Assembly (NCBI GenBank): GCA_903874575.1
Contig: CAIQSZ010000390.1
Location: forward strand, 1-5,474
DNA from: an uncultured Elusimicrobia bacterium
Lineage (GTDB): Bacteria; Elusimicrobiota; Elusimicrobia; UBA1565; UBA9628
Direction: 5' to 3'
DNA length: 5,474 nucleotides
Shown: in pieces, positions 1 to 4,865 of the stretch
How positions within the stretch are numbered: the stretch's first letter is position 1
How the letters are laid out: every line of letters starts with the position of its first letter
Position numbers and translations under genes: made by a program
The notes under the pieces: generated by a model
Told to the model about the DNA's origin: nothing
Seen by the model: the letters and a program-made list of their open reading frames with translations, nothing else
The model's database searches: none

Positions 1-113
1 AGCGTGCGACCGGCCGCACTGGGCTGGTGCATTTCACGCAACGCCGGAAATTTCGAATAATCGGGCAGCGCCGCCTTCATGGCGTCGGGATGCACGATCT
101 CGCCAGCGTGATC
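1..113 (-). CDS. Fragment resembling a phage XkdF-like protease/scaffold protein
   Basis: Reading the minus strand from base 113 to base 1 gives an open frame of about 37 codons. It contains DHAGEIVHPDAMKAAL, then FPALREMHQPSAAGRT. The acidic 'D..GEIV.PDA' start, the amphipathic helix and the 'REMHQ..AAG' block recall XkdF-like putative serine protease domains, which lie in head morphogenesis clusters of tailed phages. That recognition is from memory of the family, not from a search. The fragment is in a different frame from NAD kinase, whose homology stops exactly where this one begins. It runs off the window at base 1, so neither start nor stop is visible. It is also in frame with the upstream comEC frame, which I take to be coincidence. 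A chance reading of other coding DNA remains possible over so short a stretch. Confidence 0.38.
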
Positions 114-586
114 GCGCGCGCCTGGTCGCCGCAGCGGATCACGCACTCGTTGAGCGCCAATTCCGGGCCGAAGACGCGCCGCCCGCCGCGGCGGACCTCG
201 GCGGAAAGCATCGACCTCTCCTCGACGACGAAGCGGCCCGAGATCACCGCGTCCATGCGCCGCCGCAGCTCCGAGGACTCCGCCCCCGACAGGAAGCCCA
301 GCGTCCCGATGTTCACGCCCAGCAGGGGAATCCCGCGCGGGGCCACCTCGCGCGCGACGCGCAACATCGTCCCGTCGCCGCCCAGCGCCACCGCCAACTC
401 CGCGCGGCGCAGGGACTCGGCGCTCGGTCGGCCCTCGGCGACCCAGCAACGCACGCCCCGCTCCTTGAGCAAGCGCCGCACGAGCCTGAGCGCCCGCGCC
501 GAATCCGGTTTGGATTCGTTGCGGAAGATCAGCGCCGAAGCGAACGCGCGGCGGGAAGAGCTCTTCAACGAGGATCGAATGGCCAT
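77..586 (-). CDS. nadK: NAD kinase, 3' end lost at a junction
   Basis: ATP-dependent NAD kinase makes NADP from NAD in the cytosol and is normally essential. The ATG at 586 opens a 169-codon frame. It carries the N-terminal 'ALIFRNESKPDSARAL' strand-helix (residues 18-33), the diagnostic GGDGT loop (69-73) with MLRVARE after it, VNIGTLGFL (91-99), ERSML (123-127) and LNE (145-147). After RAIT-L (residue 161, base 104) homology stops and eight unrelated residues lead to a TGA at 77-79. The second NAD-binding block expected next (the D-G-hydrophobic and TPTGSTAY region) is absent. Full-length family members run to about 280-300 residues, so nearly half is missing and this copy could not be active. 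It lies just downstream of comEC and has its own candidate promoter. The identity is very secure; the truncation is either a real insertion or an assembly join. Confidence 0.93.
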   Translation of the reverse strand: MAIRSSLKSSSRRAFASALIFRNESKPDSARALRLVRRLLKERGVRCWVAEGRPSAESLRRAELAVALGGDGTMLRVAREVAPRGIPLLGVNIGTLGFLSGAESSELRRRMDAVISGRFVVEERSMLSAEVRRGGRRVFGPELALNECVIRCGDQARAITLARSCIPTP

Positions 587-624
587 CGGTGGACGCCTCG
601 AGAGCGGACGCCCGAGGACGCCTG

Positions 625-633
625 ATTATAGCA
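625..633 (-). promoter_or_regulatory. Extended -10 promoter candidate for nadK
   Basis: The minus strand reads TGCTATAAT at 633-625, a perfect extended -10 (TGnTATAAT) in very GC-rich surroundings. Initiation would fall near 618, giving a leader of about 30 nt before the nadK ATG at 586. No good -35 hexamer is visible at 16-18 nt, but extended -10 promoters can work without one. The element overlaps the out-of-frame TAA at 626-628, where comEC coding probably ends. Confidence 0.5.
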
Positions 634-2252
634 AAAGGCCCCGGGACGCTCCGGAGGCCGGGCCCCCGCGGGTCCCCGATGAGAATCTCCGCGCGTCCCA
701 ACCTGACCGTCAGCGTTCGGCCGACCAGCGCGCGGACGATCGGCGCCGCCCCCAAAGCCGCGGCGGCGCGCCGGGCGCCGGAGTCGGGCGGACGCGGCCC
801 GACGAACCACGCGGGTCCGCCGGAGAAGCGCACGAGGGCGGCTCCCGGACTGCGCGCCAGGAACACGACCGACACCGGAGGCGGGGGGTGCAACAGGCGC
901 GTCCCGCCCCACAGCGTCAATGCCGACGCGGCCAGGACGGCCGAAAGACGTCGGCGGGGCCAGGCCAGGCCCGCCGAAAGCGCGAGCGCGTACGCCGCCA
1001 GTTCGAACGGCCGCCACGGTCTCAGTTCGACGGCCGCCCACGGCAGGGCCGCCGCGCGCTCGCAGACCCAGCCGAACGCGGAAAGCCCCGCGTCCGCCGC
1101 CTTCGCGGCCAGGGGCGCCGCCGCCGGAAGCCGGGAGTCGCACGCCCACAGCGCTCCCCCGGCGCCGATCAAATACGCCGCCAGCGGGACCAGCGCGAGG
1201 TTGGCCAGCGGACCGATCACCGAACCCCGCCCGAACACCGCCGCGTACAGCGGCCACAGCGCCGCCGCGATCGCCAGGTTGATCCCGGCCAAGGCCCACG
1301 CCGCCCGGACCGGCTTCGGCCAGCGCCTGGGGGCGGACGCATCCAAGCGCCGGGCGACGGCCAGCAAAGCCGCCGTACCGCCGAAACTCATCCAAGCTCC
1401 GGTGGACAGCGCGGCGGCCGGCTCCCATGCCAGCATGAGAACCGCGGCCAAGGTCAAAGTCGCCGAAGGCGTCGTCTGGCGATCCAGCACCCGCGCGACG
1501 GCCGCGGAAGAAAGCATGAGCCAAGAGCGCACGCTGGGAGGATCGGCGCCCGCCATCAGCGCGTAGAACCCTCCCGCCGCGACGGCCAGCAAGGCACGCC
1601 CTCCCGGCCCCGCGCCCGCCAGCAGTCCCGCCCAAGCAGCCGCGCCGGCGACAAATCCCACCTTAAGCCCGGAGACCACCAATAGGTGCGCCCCGCCCGA
1701 ATCGCGCACGGCCCGCGACTCCGCGCGGGTCAGGCCGCCCGAGTCCCCCAGCACCAGCGCCGCCAGCAAGGACGCCCTCCGCGGCTCCAGCCGCCGCGCG
1801 AACGCCGCTTCCGCCGACAGCCGCGCGGCCTGCGCGGCGTCGTGCGCGCGCCAAACGGCGGCGGGCGCGGCGCTCGACAGATGAACCTCCTCGGCCCTCA
1901 ACACCCACGCGGCCCCGTAGGCGCGCACTCGCGAGTCCTCATCGTCGTCTCCCGGATCCCGCGGGCGGCGCGGCGCCCGCAAGCGTCCGAAAACCTCCAG
2001 ACCGCGACCGGGCGCGAACTCCGCCGGAATCGCGCCCCGAGGCAGCCAAAGCTGGGCGCGCGCCGTCCCGGAAGCCGCCGCGAACTCGAACAAAGCGCGC
2101 CAACCTTGCCGCGTGCGGCGCGCGGGCCCGACCAGCCTCCCGGTCAGCCGCCCCGCGACGCGCGGCACTCTCTCAAAAGCCCTCGGCGCCCGCCCGGCCC
2201 TGTAGGCCGCGGCCGCGCCGACGACCGCCGCCCACAGCAGGACCCTACGCAA
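626..2252 (-). CDS. comEC: ComEC/Rec2-family DNA-uptake channel protein with degenerate C-terminal domain
   Basis: ComEC forms the inner-membrane channel for single-stranded DNA in natural transformation. The frame starting at TTG 2252 gives an N-terminal hydrophobic segment (RRVLLWAAVVGAAAAY), then an OB-fold-like DUF4131 region (about residues 25-125, with GRGLEVFGRLRAPRRPRDPG). The competence domain opens with LLAALVLGDSGGLTRAES and SGGAHLLVVSGLKVG (SGLK at 194-197; most relatives have SGLH). Many Ala/Leu-rich membrane helices follow, to about residue 450. VSVVFLARSPGAALVRF (from residue 460) matches the first strands of the usual metallo-beta-lactamase domain, normally written FLDVGQGDA. 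The acidic and histidine ligands are missing and only about 80 residues remain before coding character fades near 640. No in-frame stop exists from here to base 1, so the end given is approximate. A TAA in another frame lies at 626-628. TTG 2252 is preferred over GTG 2258 or ATG 2327 because of its Shine-Dalgarno spacing. Confidence 0.85.
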
Positions 2253-2259
2253 AAGCACG

Positions 2260-2264
2260 CCCTC
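2260..2264 (-). promoter_or_regulatory. Ribosome binding site that decides the comEC start
   Basis: The minus strand reads GAGGG at 2264-2260, seven bases before the TTG at 2252. The competing GTG at 2258 would be almost on top of it, and the ATG at 2327 has no purine-rich sequence upstream. This favours TTG as the comEC start. Confidence 0.5.
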
Positions 2265-2416
2265 ATACGCGCGGACCTTCCATTTTGTTCCGCCGAAAGC
2301 CTCAATCGCCCATCCCACGCGCGGCATTCGTCTGCGTCGGTGGGATCAAGATGAGTCCTACGCGCTTAGGCCCTATGGCACTTACCCGGCATGGATGGCG
2401 GGGGTACCATAGGAGC

Positions 2417-2821
2417 ATGAGCATAAAAACTCTCATCCTCACCCTTGGTCTTACCTCGCTGTACGTTCCGGCGTTCGCGACACCCAACGAGGAAGTGTGC
2501 ACTATAAGAGTCGACATCGACGCGCTGGCACAATCCATCGGAACCGACTTGACCTCGGTGCGCGTAACCTTCATCTTCGGACCAGGATGGGCCAGCCGCA
2601 CAGTTGGCATTTCGATCCCACCGAATGAACTGACCACCGTCACCCGACCCGGGCAAGGTTCTTGGGTCTACTTGCAGGAGATCAAATCCGACCTCCTCCA
2701 CCGTAATCTGGATTCCGTAAAAATCGAATCGGACGGGTGGAGCCTCAGCATCAGGCACTTTGACGACGCTGACAACGAGAAGGGCTTCAATGCAATCAGT
2801 TGCACCCGGCCCTCGACATAA
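2417..2821 (+). CDS. Small secreted protein of unknown family
   Basis: I do not recognise this 134-residue protein. It starts MSIKTLILTLGLTSLYVPAFA, a typical Sec signal peptide with a lysine near the N-terminus, a hydrophobic core and a probable cleavage after Ala21 (A-F-A | T). The mature part is about 113 residues, rich in beta-prone and charged stretches (TIRVDIDAL, VRVTFIFGPGW, GSWVYLQEIK, SVKIESDGWSLSIRHF). It has exactly two cysteines, C28 and C129, near its two ends, which could form a disulfide. There is no lipobox. The AGGAG at 2411-2415 lies only one base from the ATG, an unusually tight Shine-Dalgarno spacing. The frame is open further upstream to 2285, but those codons are arginine/proline-rich and precede the signal peptide. 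The gene is divergent from comEC and its codon use is less GC-biased than its neighbours, suggesting an accessory or fast-evolving gene. Confidence 0.6.
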   Translation: MSIKTLILTLGLTSLYVPAFATPNEEVCTIRVDIDALAQSIGTDLTSVRVTFIFGPGWASRTVGISIPPNELTTVTRPGQGSWVYLQEIKSDLLHRNLDSVKIESDGWSLSIRHFDDADNEKGFNAISCTRPST

Positions 2822-2838
2822 CCGCTTTTGGAGCGGTT
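2820..2838 (+). terminator. Hairpin at the end of the secreted-protein gene
   Basis: AACCGCT (2820-2826) and AGCGGTT (2832-2838) form a perfect 7-bp stem with a TTTGG loop, starting on the TAA stop codon. No T-run follows on the plus strand, so this is not a classical intrinsic terminator. It may still protect or end the transcript. Confidence 0.3.
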
Positions 2839-2910
2839 CACCACTATCGCCTGCCCCCCGCACGCACGTGGCCGGACCGCCGGTTGACCGTTTACGATAG
2901 CGCATACACA

Positions 2911-2960
2911 TAAAAAAGAGGCGCCGAAGCTGTCGTCCCTCTATGGACCGCTTCGGCGCC
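2911..2960 (-). terminator. Strong intrinsic terminator of the small RNA
   Basis: On the minus strand GGCGCCGAAGC (2960-2950) pairs perfectly over 11 bp with GCTTCGGCGCC (2930-2920). It is followed directly by TCTTTTTT (2919-2912). The 19-nt loop holds a further GTCC/GGAC pairing. The T-run is present only in the minus orientation, which fixes the direction of the transcript that ends here. Confidence 0.85.
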
Positions 2961-3092
2961 CCCAACGATCCCGCCCCGGACGTACGTCCCTCAACGGCTC
3001 ACTTCTGCCACGCCCGCCGGTTCGGGCCTCGGCCCTCATCCCGGCGTTAGTCTGCGGCACCGTCGCGACACCTTCAGCGCGGGGCGGGTGAC
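2912..3092 (-). ncRNA. Stand-alone small RNA of about 180 nt, possibly 6S-like
   Basis: A near-consensus promoter and a strong terminator on the same strand bracket about 180 nt with no convincing reading frame. The predicted RNA begins near 3092. CCCGCCCCG (3088-3080) pairs perfectly with CGGGGCGGG (2978-2970) as a 9-bp closing stem. Inside is a bubble of 14 nt (3079-3066) facing 13 nt (2991-2979). The 3' side of the bubble holds the palindrome GACGTACGTC. Beyond it CGACGG/CCGTTG and TGCC/GGCA form a bulged stem, capped by GCCGG/CCGGC with an inner GGGC-CGAG-GCCC hairpin. A closing stem, central bubble with a small 3' hairpin and long apical arm is the plan of 6S RNA, which binds RNA polymerase. 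The closed part (about 120 nt) is shorter than usual for 6S, and I see no primary-sequence signature. SRP RNA, tmRNA and RNase P signatures were looked for and not found. Confidence 0.65.
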
Positions 3093-3098
3093 GGCCCG

Positions 3099-3126
3099 AT
3101 TATAACTCCGCTAAATTAAATGTCAA
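3099..3126 (-). promoter_or_regulatory. Near-consensus sigma-70-type promoter for the small RNA
   Basis: The minus strand carries TTGACA (3126-3121) and TATAAT (3104-3099), both perfect hexamers, separated by a 16-nt AT-rich spacer. Initiation is expected near 3092. Perfect hexamers are typical of strongly expressed stable RNAs and stand out in this GC-rich sequence. The -35 box lies about 30 nt downstream of the nucleotidyltransferase stop codon. Confidence 0.8.
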
Positions 3127-3156
3127 GAAAAAAAGAGGACGCATTCGGATTTATTT

Positions 3157-3666
3157 TCAGGGGTCGAACCCGCGGCCTTTTTCCTGCTTCAGAGAATCCT
3201 CTTTTGCTTTCGCGGCTTCCAGATTTTTCGTGTCGGCGATGTCTTGCGGACGAGCGACGAAGCGCTTGTTGTCGATAAGGTCCTGCCGGGAGATGAAGCA
3301 GGCGGTCTCCGCGCCGAATCGGCCGCGCTCGCGACGGGACCACACTCCGTCCTGATCGACGCCGGGCAGATAGGCGATGATGTCGATCTGCGCCGGAACG
3401 ACGCCCAAGCGAACGCCGTTGTCATGAGTGAAAGCTTCCTCGCTGATTTCGGAATTGGAGAAGCCGACGTCGCGCAATGCCGCGACAATGCGTCTCGCGT
3501 TTTCCTCCGTGGAACGGACGAAAATATCGAGGTCCTGGGTGTTTCGAACATGCCCGTGATGGGCAACCGCATACCCGCCGATCACGGCGTATTCGACATG
3601 GCGCGAATTGAACGCGGCGATGAGCCGCTCGAACTCCGATTGCCGGCCCTCCGCCTCGCTACTCAT
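3157..3666 (-). CDS. Minimal nucleotidyltransferase, second gene of a two-gene module
   Basis: The 169-residue protein has the fold signature of the DNA-polymerase-beta-like nucleotidyltransferase superfamily, close to the DUF6036/AbiEii-type group. YAVIGGYAVAHHGHVRNTQDLDIFV spans residues 26-50, with the Gly-Gly turn at 30-31 and the metal-binding pair D45 and D47. A third candidate acidic residue is D95 in PAQIDIIAYL. The C-terminal LIDNKRF-ARPQDIADTKNLE (about 130-150) matches the K...R..D..D helix common in this group. All three acidic residues are present, so it is probably catalytically competent, transferring NMP to an unknown protein or RNA target. The tail after residue 150 is lysine- and glutamate-rich. 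Its ATG overlaps the stop of the upstream small gene (ATGAGTAG), implying translational coupling. Relatives occur in toxin-antitoxin and phage-defence modules as well as orphan pairs, so the role is inferred. Confidence 0.85.
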   Translation of the reverse strand: MSSEAEGRQSEFERLIAAFNSRHVEYAVIGGYAVAHHGHVRNTQDLDIFVRSTEENARRIVAALRDVGFSNSEISEEAFTHDNGVRLGVVPAQIDIIAYLPGVDQDGVWSRRERGRFGAETACFISRQDLIDNKRFVARPQDIADTKNLEAAKAKEDSLKQEKGRGFDP

Positions 3667-3862
3667 CGCCGCGCTTGAGGACTTTCGCGATTTTGAGCAT
3701 CCGCGGAAACGCGGAGCCGTGGATGAGGCTGTAAGTGGTGCGGCGCAGTTCTTCGACGGCGGCGATGCGCTCTCCGGAAGGTCTTGAAAGCCAATAAGAA
3801 AGATTATCCGCGCTTGAATCGGGGAACTGGCCGCGCCGGATGACGCTCACCTTGCGGTTCAT
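3659..3862 (-). CDS. Small partner protein of the nucleotidyltransferase
   Basis: This 67-residue protein contains YWLSRPSGERIAAVEELRR (residues 23-41) and a basic C-terminus with PRMLKIAKVLKR. From memory, short proteins with a 'D..YW..RP.EER..AVE.LR..Y' core are often encoded directly before minimal nucleotidyltransferases in many phyla, which supports a real gene pair. No DNA-binding or enzymatic motif is obvious. It is not HEPN-like (no Rx4-6H) and too small for a standard MNT partner. The gene overlaps the nucleotidyltransferase by 8 nt. The ATG at 3862 lies only a few bases below the predicted start of transcription and has no Shine-Dalgarno, suggesting a nearly leaderless message. Possible roles are antitoxin, substrate or adaptor of the transferase; none is shown by the sequence. 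Confidence 0.75.
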   Translation of the reverse strand: MNRKVSVIRRGQFPDSSADNLSYWLSRPSGERIAAVEELRRTTYSLIHGSAFPRMLKIAKVLKRGDE

Positions 3863-3871
3863 GTTGAAGCT

Positions 3872-3900
3872 AGTGTAACAGGAAAAGCCTGTTTTCTCAA
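3872..3900 (-). promoter_or_regulatory. Promoter of the two-gene module
   Basis: The minus strand has TTGAGA (3900-3895) and TACACT (3877-3872) with an ideal 17-nt spacer. Initiation would be near 3865, about three bases before the ATG at 3862. The spacer is almost entirely occupied by an inverted repeat, suggesting repression at this promoter. Confidence 0.6.
3877..3893. promoter_or_regulatory. Inverted-repeat operator candidate
   Basis: AACAGG (3877-3882) and CCTGTT (3888-3893) form a perfect 6-bp inverted repeat around a 5-bp centre. It lies between the -35 and -10 boxes and touches the -10. A dimeric regulator bound here would block RNA polymerase. As a transcript feature it would be useless, because it lies upstream of the predicted start; this supports a DNA-level site. 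Confidence 0.45.
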
Positions 3901-3922
3901 CGACGCCGCGTAGCGCTATACT
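3894..3922 (+). promoter_or_regulatory. Weak promoter candidate for the epimerase gene
   Basis: TATACT (3917-3922) is a good -10 box. The hexamer 17 nt upstream, TTCTCA at 3894-3899, is a poor -35. The expected start near 3929 leaves a leader of about 28 nt with a Shine-Dalgarno. The -35 region is shared with the divergent promoter of the nucleotidyltransferase module. Confidence 0.4.
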
Positions 3923-3943
3923 ATCTCATGCTCCCCGAAACGA

Positions 3944-3950
3944 GAGAGGG
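3944..3950 (+). promoter_or_regulatory. Ribosome binding site for the GTG-initiated epimerase
   Basis: GAGAGGG ends six bases before the GTG at 3957. An upstream ATG at 3928 is in another frame, so this site fixes the non-ATG start. Confidence 0.6.
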
Positions 3951-3956
3951 ACGTCC

Positions 3957-4865
3957 GTGAACGTCGTGCTGGCCGGCGGGACGGGCTTCATCGGCGGCGC
4001 GCTCGCTCAAGCGCTGGCCGCGCGCGGAGACCGGGTCGTCTTGCTGACGCGCGACCCGGACGCGGCCCGCGCCAACCTGGGCGCGACGGCGTCCGCCGTC
4101 GGCTGGGACGGGAAGTCCTCCGGCGAATGGGCGAAGGCGCTCGACGGCGCGGACGCGGTGGTCAACCTTTCGGGCGGCGCGATGGGGCGCTGGACGCCCG
4201 CGAACAAGCTCGCCCTGCTCAAAAGCCGCATCGACTCGACGCGCGCCCTGGTCGCCGCGCTGTCGTCGGCGGCCAGGAAGCCGAAAGTACTGGTCAACGC
4301 GTCGGCCGTCGGTTTCTACGGCGACGTGCCCGACGGGGAGGTCACGGAAAGCTCCGCGCAGGGCCGGGACTTCCTGGCCTCCGTCTGCGGGCAGTGGGAG
4401 CGCGAGGCGCTGGCCGCCGAGCCGCTGGGCGTGCGCGTGGTGCTGGCGCGCGTCGGCGTCGTGCTGGGAGAAGGCGGGGGCGCGCTGTCCATGATGGCCC
4501 CGCCCTTCAAGCTGTTCGTCGGCGGGCCGCTGGGCTCCGGGAGGCAGGGCTTTCCGTGGATCCACCGCGACGACGCGGTCGGCGCGATCCTATTCGCGCT
4601 CGACTCCGACAAGCTCTCCGGCCCGGTCAACCTGACGGGCCCCGTCGCCGAGGACAACGAGGGGTTCTGCGCGGCGCTGGGCCGCGCGCTGGGCCGCCCG
4701 TCGTGGATACGGGTTCCGGCCTTCGCCGTCCGCCTGGCGGTCGGCGAGATGGCCGACATGCTCCTGGGCGGCCAGACGGCCGTTCCGAGGAAGCTGCTCG
4801 ACGCCGGCTACAAGTTCAAGTACGCCGACGCCGACGCGGCGCTGGCCGCCGTCTATAAGCGATGA
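3957..4865 (+). CDS. yfcH: TIGR01777/YfcH-family NAD(P)-dependent epimerase
   Basis: This is an extended-SDR protein of 302 residues, the usual length of its family. The Rossmann dinucleotide-binding loop GGTGFIGG is at 7-14. NLSGG (70-74), KSRIDSTRALV (89-99), SAVGFYG (116-122) and the QGRDFLASVCGQWEREA stretch (135-151) are all family hallmarks. So are RVGVVLGEGGGAL (165-177), the GGPLGSGRQ...WIHRDD block (189-206) and the C-terminal VGEMADMLLGGQ (262-273). The catalytic YxxxK of classical SDRs is replaced, as is normal in this family; its substrate is not established in any organism I know. The GTG start at 3957 is supported by GAGAGGG six bases upstream and by the immediate N-terminal Rossmann strand. 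The stop overlaps anmK by four bases, so the two are probably co-expressed. Confidence 0.95.
   Translation: MNVVLAGGTGFIGGALAQALAARGDRVVLLTRDPDAARANLGATASAVGWDGKSSGEWAKALDGADAVVNLSGGAMGRWTPANKLALLKSRIDSTRALVAALSSAARKPKVLVNASAVGFYGDVPDGEVTESSAQGRDFLASVCGQWEREALAAEPLGVRVVLARVGVVLGEGGGALSMMAPPFKLFVGGPLGSGRQGFPWIHRDDAVGAILFALDSDKLSGPVNLTGPVAEDNEGFCAALGRALGRPSWIRVPAFAVRLAVGEMADMLLGGQTAVPRKLLDAGYKFKYADADAALAAVYKR

Noticed and set aside
565..1635. A 356-codon minus-strand frame inside comEC
   Set aside because: It is a Gly/Arg/Ala-rich shadow. The neighbouring frame gives recognisable ComEC sequence. Only its TGA at 565-567 may matter, as a possible end after a frameshift.
27..1685. A 552-codon plus-strand open frame
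   Set aside because: It is the antisense of comEC and nadK. The translation is dominated by Arg, Pro and Gly with no domain, as expected for a shadow frame in GC-rich DNA.
2844..2900. CTATCG (2844-2849) and CGATAG (2895-2900) as an inverted repeat
   Set aside because: The arms are only 6 bp with a 45-nt gap, which is easily chance. There is no mobile-element gene or target duplication nearby.
2366..2965. A 199-codon minus-strand frame opposite the secreted protein and the small RNA
   Set aside because: It has no recognisable domain, crosses the strong terminator and lies antisense to a gene with a clear signal peptide.
2920..3092. Small RNA as SRP RNA, tmRNA or RNase P RNA
   Set aside because: The SRP GGAAGG/AGCAGCC loop, the tmRNA tRNA-like ends and the RNase P GAGGAAAGTCC core are not present.
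3120..3156. T-rich minus-strand stretch after the nucleotidyltransferase as an intrinsic terminator
   Set aside because: There are seven Ts at about 3134-3128, but no stem-loop precedes them.
3244..3678. A 144-codon plus-strand frame opposite the nucleotidyltransferase
   Set aside because: The opposite strand carries intact nucleotidyltransferase motifs, so this is a mirror frame.
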